This document shows, one piece after another, positions 1-9,208 of a stretch of DNA of 64,000 bases. The translations under genes were made by a program, and so were the position numbers. Source of the stretch: Alphaproteobacteria bacterium (GTDB lineage Bacteria; Pseudomonadota; Alphaproteobacteria; UBA6615). The notes beneath the pieces were generated by a model. That model made no database searches. It was not told where the DNA came from and saw nothing but the letters and a program-made list of their open reading frames with translations. How positions within the stretch are numbered: position 1 is the first letter of the stretch; every line of letters starts with the position of its first letter. Location of the stretch: assembly GCA_021774575.1 (NCBI GenBank), contig JAJFIX010000006.1, forward strand, positions 424,101 through 488,100, given 5' to 3'.

Positions 1-462
1 TATCCGCGCCGCTACACAAATCGCGTACAGCCACTCCTGAGGTCTTTGCCGGTAAGCTGGCAGAACCGCATGCATAACCGAAATAGTAGTTGGTATCACG
101 CCAATGTCGGTAGAGGTCATCGCCTTGTCACGAATAATACCGGCCACGGTCGCAATGGTCGCAACGGCGGGCAAAACACCGGACATGGTGGCGGAACGGG
201 ACATGGTGGAACGGGACATGGTGGAAATGGAAACCAGCATGGTGGTCACGTCATTAACCATACAGGCGGGAATGCTGGCCACACCAATGTCAGTCAACAC
301 GCCGGTACGAACGGTTGCGGGTTGAATGCAGGCACGGCCATAGGGGCAGCGCTCGGTGGTTTTGCCGGATCGCAATTCGGCAGCGGTAGCGGAACCCTAG
401 CCGCAACAGCCGCCGGTACCTTCCTCGGCGCTATGTTTGGTAGCTCTGCAGGTTGCCGCTAA
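1..462 (+). CDS. Glycine-zipper surface protein, His/Gly-rich, 5' end outside window
   Basis: The frame is open back to base 1, and no signal peptide is visible at any candidate start (TTG at 46, ATG at 70), so I read this as the 3' part of a longer gene. The middle is a low-complexity stretch of short Gly-His units (GTGHGG-like, about bases 170-250). The C-terminal third (GTAIGAALGGFAGSQFGSG and following) has the small-residue GxxxG spacing of the glycine-zipper/17 kDa surface antigen family, whose members sit in or on the outer membrane. A rho-independent terminator follows the stop. The family call rests on the C-terminal motif only. The function of the His/Gly stretch is unknown; metal binding is possible but is inference. 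Confidence 0.6.
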   Translation, partial: YPRRYTNRVQPLLRSLPVSWQNRMHNRNSSWYHANVGRGHRLVTNNTGHGRNGRNGGQNTGHGGGTGHGGTGHGGNGNQHGGHVINHTGGNAGHTNVSQHAGTNGCGLNAGTAIGAALGGFAGSQFGSGSGTLAATAAGTFLGAMFGSSAGCR

Positions 463-793
463 TCAACCAATAGTTTTTCATTAAAAAGGAATTGGCTCCA
501 CTTTCAAGTGGGGCCATTTTCTTTGGACCAGTTGTAAGTGCTGCCTTCAAATAATTCTAGGTTAATTTCTCGCACCGCCCTCAAATTTGCTTCGGCAGAC
601 AATCCGAAATATTGTCCTCTCACAAACGGGGTGTCTGCTGGGGAATGTCGGACAAACGGTCACAAAGTGCACGACCAGCGCTGGGATTGATCTGTCCGCA
701 GTTGGGGTAATCCGGTCGTGCTTCGTGACCCCTGCTAAGGGCAAAACCAGCTATCCGCCGACGTAAATGTGAAATGGAATCAGGAGCCTGATC
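463..793. other. Intergenic region, 331 bases
   Basis: It contains the terminator at 493-524. The rest is the upstream region of the class II aldolase-like gene. A small inverted repeat (GACAAT, 7-base spacer, ATTGTC) lies near 599-617. No gene or convincing promoter is seen. Confidence 0.5.
493..524 (+). terminator. Rho-independent terminator after glycine-zipper gene
   Basis: An 11-bp stem (TGGCTCCACTT paired with AAGTGGGGCCA, one G-U pair) with a 2-nt apical gap is followed by TTTTCTTT. It lies about 30 bases after the stop codon. Confidence 0.8.
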
Positions 794-1567
794 ATGCACA
801 AGCCGAAGGAAGATTTCGACACGCGAGCGACCGAGCAGATGGACCGCCATTTAACCAAGACCGACGACTGGTCGCTGAACGAAAAGCTTGCGCTAAGTTG
901 TCGGATTTTGGCGCGCCAGGATCAGGGTTCAGCCTTGGCTGGCCACGTGACGGCCAGGGGACCCATGGATGAGACCTGCTGGACGGTGCGCTTCGGGCTT
1001 GGCATGGACGAGGTGGGACCGGACGACTACCTGTTGGTAGATAATGATCTCAATGTATTGGAAGGTGACGGCATGCCGAGTCCTGCAGCACGCTTTCACC
1101 TGTGGGTCTATCGTCGGCGACCCGACGTAATGGCGACTATTCACACTCATGCGCCGTACGCGTCTGCGCTATCGATGATCGGTGTCCCGTTGAAGGCAGC
1201 GCATATGGACACGGCAATGTTTTATGATGACTGCGCGTTTTTGGAGCACTGGCCGGGCCCGCCTATCGGCGATGAGGAGGGGGATCTTATTTCTGCCGCT
1301 TTGGGCAGCAAGCGTTCTATCCTGCTGGCCCACCATGGGTTCTTGAGCGCCTGTTCGACGATCGAGGAGACACTAATGCTCGCATATTTTTTTGAGCACG
1401 CGGCACGGCTACAGTTATTAGCCATGTCGGCTGGAACCATCCAGGACCTCAATCCTAAAGCCGCGCGGGACGCCCATGACTATCGTTTGAAGCCAAGTCC
1501 CGTCGCAGCAACCTTTCATTACTTCGCCCGGCAGGTGCTGCGTGACGACCCTGATGTTTTGGGGTAA
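794..1567 (+). CDS. Class II aldolase/adducin family protein
   Basis: 257 residues, the usual length for this family. The zinc-site histidines are visible: IHTHAPYASAL gives His117 and His119, and LLAHHGF gives the third His near 180. The fold-typical ALAGHVTAR lies near residue 47. True L-fuculose-phosphate aldolases have a Glu in the segment before the paired histidines; here that segment reads SPAARFH, as in the adducin-like branch, so aldolase chemistry should not be assumed. GGAG stands 7 bases before the ATG. The gene stands alone, convergent with hrpB. It is probably a cytosolic metal-dependent aldolase or decarboxylase-like enzyme; substrate unknown. Confidence 0.85.
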   Translation: MHKPKEDFDTRATEQMDRHLTKTDDWSLNEKLALSCRILARQDQGSALAGHVTARGPMDETCWTVRFGLGMDEVGPDDYLLVDNDLNVLEGDGMPSPAARFHLWVYRRRPDVMATIHTHAPYASALSMIGVPLKAAHMDTAMFYDDCAFLEHWPGPPIGDEEGDLISAALGSKRSILLAHHGFLSACSTIEETLMLAYFFEHAARLQLLAMSAGTIQDLNPKAARDAHDYRLKPSPVAATFHYFARQVLRDDPDVLG

Positions 1568-1589
1568 TCGGCTTGTCGGGAATGTCGGC

Positions 1590-1636
1590 TGAAACGAGAC
1601 GGGCTGCCGGTCTGTTCTGCTCGTTTCATCCCGGTT
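1590..1636 (+). terminator. Probable terminator after class II aldolase-like gene
   Basis: A perfect 9-bp inverted repeat (TGAAACGAG / CTCGTTTCA) with a 21-base loop is followed by CCCGGTTTTTT. The loop is long, so confidence is moderate. It lies between convergent genes. Confidence 0.5.
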
Positions 1637-1732
1637 TTTTCCATGTCACTTCATCGCGCCACTCGCACCAGCCGACGTCAAGGAAACAGACGGTGACATG
1701 CTGAGATGGAAAAGAAACGTCCCATTATAGTA

Positions 1733-4261
1733 TTATTTTTGCTTCATTTTGTTCTTCGTATGTCGTGTCGGCGCTGCCGCCAGGGGGTTGTCGGGCCAGG
1801 GGTGTTTGGGATAGCGCCCTTTCATCTCGGCCTTTACTTGTTGATATGTGTTGCTCCAAAAGGCCTGAAGGTCCTGGGTAATTTGCAATTGCCGTCCTGC
1901 CGGAGACAGCAAGTGTATGCTCAGCGCAATCGCGCCATCAATGATGCTCGGCGTCTCGGTTGCGCCAAACATTTCCTGTAGCTTTACCGGCAACACCGGT
2001 GCCATCGGGTCAGTGTAATCTATGCGGATGCTGGACCCGCTGGGAACGGTGAAGTGGCTGGGCACCTGTTTATCCATGGTTTGCTGGGCTGACCAGTCCA
2101 ACTGGGTTTTCAGGATGGCCAGCATGTCCAGTGATTTCAGATGCTGTAAACGGCTCATGTCGGCAAGATAGGGCAGCAACCAATCTTCAAGTGTCTCAAG
2201 TAAGACACTATCAGACATGTCGGGCCCGCTACCGGTGGCCTGATGAAAACACAGTACCCGCCGCCGCCATTCTGTGGCCTCCTTGCTCCAGGGCAGGCAA
2301 TCCAGCCCTATGTCGCGTATGCCATCAATTAGGGCGTTCGCAATTTGATCGCCGGGAATGTTCTTGGCTGGGGTGTCGTTGAGCACCACGGCATTGAGGC
2401 GTTTTTGCCTGCGGGCAATCACTGACCGGCTTTGGCTATCCCAGGTAGCGGTTTCGCCTTCCCATATCTCGTTCTCAAACAGGTGTTCAATGGTCGCGCC
2501 AGATATCGGAGCAGCTATGCGGATGCGGGCGTCGCGGGCCTCTCCGCTGACCGAGGCTATAGCCAAATAAGGAGCATCACGCAAAGCATCCTCAGCCGGC
2601 AGCGCGGCCCCTTTGCCGTTGCTCAAACGGTAACGAGATTCTCTGCCGGGGCGGCGTTCCGCAATTCGGTCCGGATAGGCAAGGGCGACCAAGGCGCCAA
2701 TCTGTTCATCCGGGGATAAATCCCGGCCATGATCGAGACGGATGTTCTTTGGCACACGTCTCAGCCATTGCTTTGCGAGCGCCCTGGTTCGACTGAGGGC
2801 ATTGCGGTTTATGGGCAGGCTTGTTTGCTCGCCCTTCAGGGCGCTCACCCGTAAGGTCAAATCCACCGCCACACGATCGCGACCGTTCCGCTGGGCAATA
2901 TCCCGATCTGTTAGCAAGGCCGCTACATTACAGGCACTATTAGCCCATCCTGATTTTGCGCCTTCGATTACCATATGTGCCAATCGCGGGTGCATGGGCA
3001 GCTTGGCCATCTCCCGCCCATGGGCGGTGATTCTGTCCTGAGCGTCTATCGCTTGTAACAGTCTCAGCAGGTCCCGTCCCTGGTCAAAGGGGCCCGTAGG
3101 GGGAGCGGTCAGCCAGTTTAAAGCGTCGGGGTCATGTATCCCCCAGTTTGCCAAATCCAGGGCCAGCGGGGCCAAATCGGCATCGAGAATTTCAGGTTGG
3201 GAGAACTGTCTGAACGCACCTTCCCCTGCCTTGTCCCAGAGCCGGTAACAGATGCCGGGTTCCAGTCGACCGGCACGGCCTTGCCGTTGAGTTGCGCCCG
3301 CCAATGAAACCGGTTCTGTGAACAGACTGGTCATGCCGCTTTGGGGGTCGAACCTGGGGTTGCGGGCCCGACCAGCGTCGACCACCACCCGAATGCCTTC
3401 GATGGTCAGGCTGGTCTCGGCAATGGCTGTCGCCAGAACAATCTTGCGACGTCCCGAAGGTGATGGGGATATGGCCTGGTCCTGTTGGTTCTGAGGAAGT
3501 GCCCCGTAGAGTGGCAACACGTCTACGTTTTCGGGCAACGATGATAGGTTTAGTAAATTCTCCACTCGCCGGATTTCCCCTTCACCGGGCAGGAAAGTCA
3601 GTATGCTGCCCGTTTCGACTCTCAAAGCCTGTTTCACAGCCGAGGACACTGCCGGGCAGAGAGTGTCGCGGAAACGATCACCGGGTGGTTTGCCCAGATA
3701 CCGGGTCTCGATGGGAAAAGCACGGCCCGCGCTTACAATGACCGGTACATCCCCCATTAATTTAGCAATCGGGTCCACGTCCAGGGTGGCCGACATCACC
3801 AAAATGCGCAGGTCTTCACGCAGGCCCGCCTGACAGTCCAGGCACAATGCCAGGCCCAGGTCAGCCTGCAAATTACGTTCATGAAATTCATCAAAGATAA
3901 CGGCCGCCACGCCTTCCAGAGAGGGGTCGCTCTGCAGGCGGCGGGTCAGAATACCTTCGGTGACAACCTCGATGATGGTGTCTGGACCTGTCTTGTTGTC
4001 CAGTTGGATACGGTAGCCAACCGTTTTACCGACGGGCTCGTCCAGGGTCTGCGCCATACGTCGGGCGGCCGCCCTTGCGGCCAGGCGACGCGGCTCCAGT
4101 ATGATAATCTTGCCACCCTCTCGCCAGGGTGCGTTCAGCAGTCTCAGCGGAATCCGCGTGGTTTTCCCCGCGCCTGGTGCGGCCTGCACAACGGCGTTAG
4201 GGGCACGCTCAAGGCTTGCACAGAGTTCCGGTAATATGTCGTCGATTGGCAGTTTGGTCAT
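1733..4261 (-). CDS. hrpB: ATP-dependent helicase HrpB
   Basis: 842 residues, matching the length of DEAH-family HrpB helicases. The helicase motifs appear in order: Walker A GAGKTT (30-35), the DEFH box (124-127) followed by ERNLQADLGLAL, SAT (near 157), and motif VI as QRQGRAGR (about residue 330). The HrpB-specific C-terminal half follows. It is expected to be a cytosolic nucleic-acid-stimulated ATPase; in most bacteria its cellular role is not established. It is transcribed alone, convergent with the upstream aldolase-like gene. No strong Shine-Dalgarno sequence precedes the ATG, but no better start is available because Walker A is so close to the N-terminus. Confidence 0.95.
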   Translation of the reverse strand: MTKLPIDDILPELCASLERAPNAVVQAAPGAGKTTRIPLRLLNAPWREGGKIIILEPRRLAARAAARRMAQTLDEPVGKTVGYRIQLDNKTGPDTIIEVVTEGILTRRLQSDPSLEGVAAVIFDEFHERNLQADLGLALCLDCQAGLREDLRILVMSATLDVDPIAKLMGDVPVIVSAGRAFPIETRYLGKPPGDRFRDTLCPAVSSAVKQALRVETGSILTFLPGEGEIRRVENLLNLSSLPENVDVLPLYGALPQNQQDQAISPSPSGRRKIVLATAIAETSLTIEGIRVVVDAGRARNPRFDPQSGMTSLFTEPVSLAGATQRQGRAGRLEPGICYRLWDKAGEGAFRQFSQPEILDADLAPLALDLANWGIHDPDALNWLTAPPTGPFDQGRDLLRLLQAIDAQDRITAHGREMAKLPMHPRLAHMVIEGAKSGWANSACNVAALLTDRDIAQRNGRDRVAVDLTLRVSALKGEQTSLPINRNALSRTRALAKQWLRRVPKNIRLDHGRDLSPDEQIGALVALAYPDRIAERRPGRESRYRLSNGKGAALPAEDALRDAPYLAIASVSGEARDARIRIAAPISGATIEHLFENEIWEGETATWDSQSRSVIARRQKRLNAVVLNDTPAKNIPGDQIANALIDGIRDIGLDCLPWSKEATEWRRRVLCFHQATGSGPDMSDSVLLETLEDWLLPYLADMSRLQHLKSLDMLAILKTQLDWSAQQTMDKQVPSHFTVPSGSSIRIDYTDPMAPVLPVKLQEMFGATETPSIIDGAIALSIHLLSPAGRQLQITQDLQAFWSNTYQQVKAEMKGRYPKHPWPDNPLAAAPTRHTKNKMKQK

Positions 4262-4384
4262 GGTTGCGGATCGTGTCGATTGAGCTCGCCTTTTTCAAGG
4301 TCGATAACATAAGCAGTGGATCACTTATGTATGTCGACTCTTGCTGTGATGGGATAAGGATTTGACGACTACATTCCTGCAATG

Positions 4385-5389
4385 TTATCGGGCCGTTCCA
4401 TCGGTTTCCATGCCAGTGGGGTGATTGGTATCGAGGCGATCCAGCAGATATTCACCAAATCGGACCGGTTTGTATTTTTGTTGCCCAGTGCTATCCTTGA
4501 AGCCATCAAGACAGTGTAGAACCGTATCGACATTCGGGTCGAAAAACATCGCTAGGGAATACCGGCTACGCTGGTCCGACTTGTTGATCACCCGGTGCGG
4601 CGTCGAGTTGAATACATCGTTGGTCCAGCGTGCCAAAGCATCGCCGATATTAACGAGAAACGTTCCCGGAATAAGGGGCGCCTCGACCCAATTGCCGTCG
4701 ATCGTCTGCACCTCTAACCCGCCAACATTGTCCTGCGCGAGGATGGTGATAAAGCCGTAATCGGTGTGGGGAGAGATGCCGTGCAGTTCGTCCGAGATGT
4801 GCTTGGGTGACGGAGAATAATGGATCAAGCGCAATGCTGTCGTCGCTGGAAGGATGCGATCGGAAAAGAAATTTGAGTTTTCACCGACGGCCAAGGAAAT
4901 GGCCGGCAGGAGTTTCACCCCGAGTTCCCGCAGTGCCTGGTCATAGTGGCTGACGGTATCGCGAAAGGTCGGATCGTCTGGCCACTGGTCCGGCCACTGG
5001 TTCGGCCCCATTAACTCCTTGACGCGATAGTCTGGGTCATCGGGCGATATTTCCTGGCGCACAACATAAGACTCGAGTTGATCGGCAGTTTTAGCGGGCT
5101 CGAAGCGCGTGGACGACAGCAGAACCGATGCTTCGAAAGGCTCGTAACCCCGGTGCCATCGGTTGAGTTTTAGCTCGAGCTTTTCGGCTAGCGGGCGCGC
5201 ATGGAAAGACCGATTGGCGGCAAGAGTTTCGGCGATCAAGCCCTCGGAAACGCCGTGACCCGAAATGTAAAAGAAACCGATATCCAAACACGCTGAGCGG
5301 ATTTGCCGTGCCACCATGTCAACGCTCCGAGCCGATCCGCTGCCGGTCAGTCCCTGAATGTCGATGACGGGGAATGCTTGATTGCCCAC
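4385..5389 (-). CDS. 2-oxoglutarate/Fe(II) oxygenase, isopenicillin-N-synthase-like
   Basis: 334 residues from GTG. I chose this start because GGAGGAAGG lies 7 bases upstream; a TTG six codons earlier would overlap that site. The non-heme iron triad is complete (His208-x-Asp210 in HTDYGF, His265 in TPHRV), and Arg276-x-Ser278 would bind 2-oxoglutarate. The N-terminal DIOX_N-type segment (IGFFYISGHGV) is also present. Such enzymes hydroxylate or desaturate small molecules using O2 and 2-oxoglutarate. A short duplicated WPDQWPDD sits near residue 132. The neighbours give no substrate clue; the same family includes gibberellin- and flavonoid-like oxidases and ethylene-forming enzymes. Confidence 0.9.
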   Translation of the reverse strand: MGNQAFPVIDIQGLTGSGSARSVDMVARQIRSACLDIGFFYISGHGVSEGLIAETLAANRSFHARPLAEKLELKLNRWHRGYEPFEASVLLSSTRFEPAKTADQLESYVVRQEISPDDPDYRVKELMGPNQWPDQWPDDPTFRDTVSHYDQALRELGVKLLPAISLAVGENSNFFSDRILPATTALRLIHYSPSPKHISDELHGISPHTDYGFITILAQDNVGGLEVQTIDGNWVEAPLIPGTFLVNIGDALARWTNDVFNSTPHRVINKSDQRSRYSLAMFFDPNVDTVLHCLDGFKDSTGQQKYKPVRFGEYLLDRLDTNHPTGMETDGTAR

Positions 5390-5895
5390 GAGGCGCCTTC
5401 CTCCCAATTACATGTGCCGGGATATCCCAGATATGCACCAGTTTACCGCAAGTCGAGAAGGTTTGGTACCAGAGACGGCCTGAAGAGATGGGCCCGGTGG
5501 CAGGCCCGTTATCAGCTTGTTAATCGCGCGGATGGACTTCCAGTAAAAGATTGAAACCACGCATAAATCAGCCAAATTCATGGTTCAGGCCGGGCAAAAC
5601 TAGGTTTTATCACGCCATAACAGGCCATTTTCGCGGGGACGGGTTTGCTGGGGCGTTTGGCTGGATCTCAACTGGTAACTATGGTCTGGAGACGCAGGGT
5701 TTTGCAATGGGTGGGCACTTACGCCGACCGTCTCTGTCGGCGTGTTTCGAGGTCCATAACTATTGCTAAATCTGCTGATTTGTAGAGAGCGCTACTTGAT
5801 CCGTTGGCAAAAGGCACTGTCAGAGCAAATTTCTTTGAGGCAGACAGAGTTGAAACTCGTTTGCATTGGACTGGCAGTACCCCAGCCGTCCAAGA
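5390..5895. other. Intergenic region, about 500 bases
   Basis: Short open frames here lack ribosome-binding sites and recognisable protein features. The only structure noticed is a perfect 8-bp hairpin (ACGCCGAC / GTCGGCGT, 7-base loop) at 5721-5743 without a T-run on either side. The region probably holds the promoter of the 2OG oxygenase gene (near 5400) and the 3' end of the TPR-methyltransferase transcript. Confidence 0.5.
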
Positions 5896-7407
5896 TTACA
5901 ATTTTTTTAATAGAAAAATTGTGCCCTTAATGGGTAGGTCCATCTCCAACCTGATCGTGATGTCTTCTTTATCGATCAATTCTAGATCGTACGTCTCGCT
6001 AAGGCGTGCAATATATGCTTTAGAATGGGCAAAACGCTCTGATTTGAGAAGTTTGAAATCGCCGTCATCGAGCAATTCGACGCTGAAACTCAATAGTCCG
6101 TTTTGTCGCAACGTCTTCGTTGTTTCCGCGAAGAAGGCTTCGAGCGCGCCGACGTAGACCAGTACATCGGCCGCGAGGATAAAATCGTAGTTTGGCTCAA
6201 GAGTTGGAATGATCTCGATGATGTTACCTTTGAACAGGTCAGCATAAATATTCTTCGACTTTGCCTCGGCCAGCATGTGTCGTGAGAGATCTACGCCGTC
6301 GAGGGTTTCGACAATTCCTTGCATGGCTTGGCCCGACAATCCGGTTCCACATCCCAGGTCAAGTCCATGCAGGAGTTTGTTCGGTTCTGCCAGATGCCTG
6401 CGGATCATTGCCGCTATCAAATTTGGCGTATCGTAGCGCAACCGGTTTTGCAGATGCGCCTCAAAACGGTGTGCGTAAGCGTCAAACAGTTCTTCGACAT
6501 ACTGATCGGGTGCTACTTGTTGCGTTTCACCTGATCGTGCGGCGAGCTTGTGTTTCAATATTCGGTCGTCAGGGGTTATCTCTAACGCGCGTTTGTAAGA
6601 GGCAATGGCAGCTTCATCGTTTTTTTGTGCGATAAATATCTCAGCAAGATTGACATGCGGTTCCTTGTAATCGGGATTGAGTTGAATGGCCTTGCCAAGA
6701 TGCTCATGCGCGCGCGCCAGCTGGCCTGATTTAAAGAGAGCGTAACCCAAATTGCAGTGGGCCTCGGCGAACGCCGGGCGTAATGTGAGCGCGCGTGCGT
6801 AGCTGTCCGCTGCTCTTTCGTAACTGCGCTGTTTTACGAGGGCGATGCCCAGATTGTTATGTGCTTCGGCGTTATCTGAATCCAGCTCCAATGCACGATT
6901 ATAACTGGCGAGCGCCGCGTCAATCTTACCTTGTTTTTGCAACGCGACACCGAGATTGGAATGGGTTAACGAGGTGTCAGGCTTAATCTCCAATGCTCGT
7001 TCAAAACTCGTTACGGCAGCGTCCAATTTGCCTTGCTCAATGAGGACAATACCCAGGTTTGCATGCGCCTCCGCGTGTTCCGGCTTCAGTGCGACCGCTT
7101 GGCGATAGTTGGTTGCGGCGCTATCGGTTTTGCCTTCGACCCGATAGACATTGCCAAGATTGTTAAAAGCTTCCGCGTAGTCTGGCTGTAGCTGGATTGC
7201 GCGCTCGATATTTGAGATTGCGGCCGCGATCTGTCCCTGGCCAGCCAGAGCGGCGCCGAGAATATTGTAGAGGACCGACGTATCCGGGAACTGCAGTAAT
7301 AAATCCCTCGCCTGTTGTTCCGAATCTTCGAACCGGCCAGCGCCATAAAGGCCAATGAGCGCCGAAATTTGCTCTTGGCTAAGGATTTTATCCGCCCCTG
7401 TTACCAT
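5896..7407 (-). CDS. TPR-repeat protein fused to SAM-dependent methyltransferase
   Basis: 503 residues. The first ~285 residues are eight tandem 34-residue tetratricopeptide repeats (AEAxxNLGxxL pattern, ending in P-x-x-x/Y). The C-terminal part (about 300-503) is a class I methyltransferase with motif I LDLGCGTG at 349-356 and the downstream acidic DGVDLS at the end of beta-2. TPR domains bind protein partners; the fusion suggests methylation of a protein or of a metabolite presented by a protein. The gene sits alone between the 2OG oxygenase and porin genes. Such fusions are known in alphaproteobacteria, but I know of no assigned substrate. Confidence 0.85.
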   Translation of the reverse strand: MVTGADKILSQEQISALIGLYGAGRFEDSEQQARDLLLQFPDTSVLYNILGAALAGQGQIAAAISNIERAIQLQPDYAEAFNNLGNVYRVEGKTDSAATNYRQAVALKPEHAEAHANLGIVLIEQGKLDAAVTSFERALEIKPDTSLTHSNLGVALQKQGKIDAALASYNRALELDSDNAEAHNNLGIALVKQRSYERAADSYARALTLRPAFAEAHCNLGYALFKSGQLARAHEHLGKAIQLNPDYKEPHVNLAEIFIAQKNDEAAIASYKRALEITPDDRILKHKLAARSGETQQVAPDQYVEELFDAYAHRFEAHLQNRLRYDTPNLIAAMIRRHLAEPNKLLHGLDLGCGTGLSGQAMQGIVETLDGVDLSRHMLAEAKSKNIYADLFKGNIIEIIPTLEPNYDFILAADVLVYVGALEAFFAETTKTLRQNGLLSFSVELLDDGDFKLLKSERFAHSKAYIARLSETYDLELIDKEDITIRLEMDLPIKGTIFLLKKL

Positions 7408-7604
7408 GTCAATTTTCTAACCACACAATCTGTCCGCCACCAAAGAATTTAAGACCGGTGGCGAGCACAACATCGAAGAGTTTGCCCGCCTTTCGTTACG
7501 CCTCATCCTACAGCTATTGCATGTTGCAGGCGCCGTTGTCCTACGATCCGTTGCTTGGCCATTTTCGGTTTCAGTATTTGGCTGCATAGGCCCGATGCAA
7601 ACAC

Positions 7605-7639
7605 AAAAGCGGCGACTGGTTTTCCGACCAGCCGCCGCC
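7605..7639 (-). terminator. Rho-independent terminator of the porin gene
   Basis: Read on the minus strand, a 12-bp GC-rich stem (GCGGCGGCTGGT with ACCAGTCGCCGC, one G-U pair) and a 6-base loop are followed by TTTTGTGTTT. It lies 34 bases past the porin stop codon and is the clearest terminator in the window. Confidence 0.85.
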
Positions 7640-7672
7640 ATTGATAACGTTATCTTTGGCAATTAAACCAAA

Positions 7673-8821
7673 TTAGAAGCTCATTGTCGTCGCGAGCGTA
7701 AATGTGGTCGCGCTGTTGTCTAGGTGTCCCCCTTTAACAGCAGGATCAACGCCGTTCTCGATGTCGAAATGCGTGACACCAGCACCGATATTGAGACCAG
7801 GTGCAAGAGCATAGTTGGTCGTCAGCGAGTAGGCTGTTTGCTCTTGATCACGGTTAGACGGGTCGCCGCCAACAAGGAAAGCGTCATCCTTGCGGGTGTA
7901 CTGACCACCAGCGGAAATCGACCATGGGCCGGAGCTGAAGGACAGAGCAACATCGTACCACTGAAGGTCAAGATCACTGTTACCCACGCCCGTATCTTGT
8001 CTGACATCCCCATAACCAAATGCGAACCCAGCACCCATGCCGGTCACTTTGGCGCCAACGGAGAAGGCCGTTGCGTCCTGGTTGTCAGGGTGATCTTCGC
8101 CCTTGGCTGCACGGTTGGCTTTTTCATAACCGACATAAACGACGGTTGTGTAGTTGCCATAGCTCGATGTGTACTGACCAGCGATTGAGAGGATATCCTC
8201 ATGTCCGGTGTTACCGTCGCCTGCAGAAGTCATGTCACCAGCGTTATCAGATTCGTTGGTGTATGAAATCGCAACCGTCAGGCCACCATAGTTAGGTGTG
8301 GAATAACGGATCGTGCCACCGGTACCCCGGAAATCAACCATGCGGCCGCCACCGACGCCGATATTGAGATTTTTACCGGCGCCGTTGGAGTAACCGCCGC
8401 GACCGACCATGACGCTCGAACCCGTGATATCAAGGGTATCGGTAGCTGTGTCGGTGTCACCGAAGGTCAGACGACCAAAACGGTTCGACAAATGCAACTC
8501 GGCGCGATCTTCGTCGACATCGTAGACGAAACCATAGCTCAGGCCGTTATCGGCCGTTGCGGAACCGCTGATCGCGAGGGCCCGGAAATCATCCATCAGA
8601 TCAAAAGATTGTGACATCAGTTTCACATCTTGATCGATCCAGTTCCCGGATACACGAACCGTGCCGGAAATACGCATTGCAAATGCAGGCTGATTTTGTA
8701 CGACCGGAGATGCGCTGTCCTGGGTATCATTAGCGGCTTCATCAAAGCCTTGAGCGGAAACACCACTTGCGAAAATCGATGCGCCAACCAATGCCGTCGT
8801 GGCGAGTAATCTTTTTCTCAT
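7673..8821 (-). CDS. Outer-membrane porin, alphaproteobacterial type
   Basis: 382 residues. A classical signal peptide (MRKRLLATTALVG, cleavage after VSAQ near residue 24) is followed by alternating short beta strands and Gly/Asp/Asn-rich loops, and the chain ends in Phe (TLATTMSF), the BAM recognition signature. FGRLTFGDTDTATD and YSTPNYGGLTVAISYTN are typical of the Rhodobacter-type 16-stranded general porins. It forms passive diffusion pores in the outer membrane. It is monocistronic, with its own terminator and a candidate promoter. GGGGGTGG lies about 9 bases before the ATG. Confidence 0.9.
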   Translation of the reverse strand: MRKRLLATTALVGASIFASGVSAQGFDEAANDTQDSASPVVQNQPAFAMRISGTVRVSGNWIDQDVKLMSQSFDLMDDFRALAISGSATADNGLSYGFVYDVDEDRAELHLSNRFGRLTFGDTDTATDTLDITGSSVMVGRGGYSNGAGKNLNIGVGGGRMVDFRGTGGTIRYSTPNYGGLTVAISYTNESDNAGDMTSAGDGNTGHEDILSIAGQYTSSYGNYTTVVYVGYEKANRAAKGEDHPDNQDATAFSVGAKVTGMGAGFAFGYGDVRQDTGVGNSDLDLQWYDVALSFSSGPWSISAGGQYTRKDDAFLVGGDPSNRDQEQTAYSLTTNYALAPGLNIGAGVTHFDIENGVDPAVKGGHLDNSATTFTLATTMSF

Positions 8822-9208
8822 GACTCAGACCACCCCCAAAGATAGACTTCCTGCCCTCTGTCGGCGTACGCTCTCTTTGAGCATTTCACCTGATGTTCGA
8901 GCCGTTCAGGCTATACAAATGGCATCGGGTTGGAACTGCAAGAAACCCGCCTGTGGATGCAGGGCATAAAATTGCGGAGTAGGCAGGATAGTTGCGAAAA
9001 AGTCACATGCATTTGCGTGGGTCGTTGTGCGGACGAATTCCCCCGCTGATGAAGGCCCGAAGGGCAATTTTATCTGCGACCGCGGGGCGCCTCACCTTAG
9101 GGGATTGTCAGAGCAAATCGGCCTAAGCCGGGGTGTGGCTTTCCGTAGCTTCCTGGAGAGATCCGCCCAATTTTTTGCCGCACCATTTGCCACACCATGT
9201 GAGTTAAA
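8822..9208. other. Divergent intergenic region, 387 bases
   Basis: It separates the porin (minus) and DsbA-like (plus) genes and holds the candidate porin promoter. An open frame at 9027-9212 overlaps the DsbA-like start by four bases but resembles no known protein. The DsbA-like gene itself has no obvious Shine-Dalgarno sequence. Confidence 0.45.
8912..8941 (-). promoter_or_regulatory. Candidate sigma70-type promoter of the porin gene
   Basis: On the minus strand, TTGCAG (8936-8941) and TGTATA (8912-8917) are separated by 18 bases, about 90 bases upstream of the porin ATG. It is a motif match only. Confidence 0.35.

Noticed and set aside
1706..1981. Plus-strand open frame at the 3' end of hrpB
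   Set aside because: It lies opposite the conserved C-terminal coding region of hrpB and has no independent support.
5551..5769. Possible 72-residue gene in the long gap before the TPR-methyltransferase gene
   Set aside because: No ribosome-binding site, no conserved look, and aromatic/Gly content typical of chance frames.
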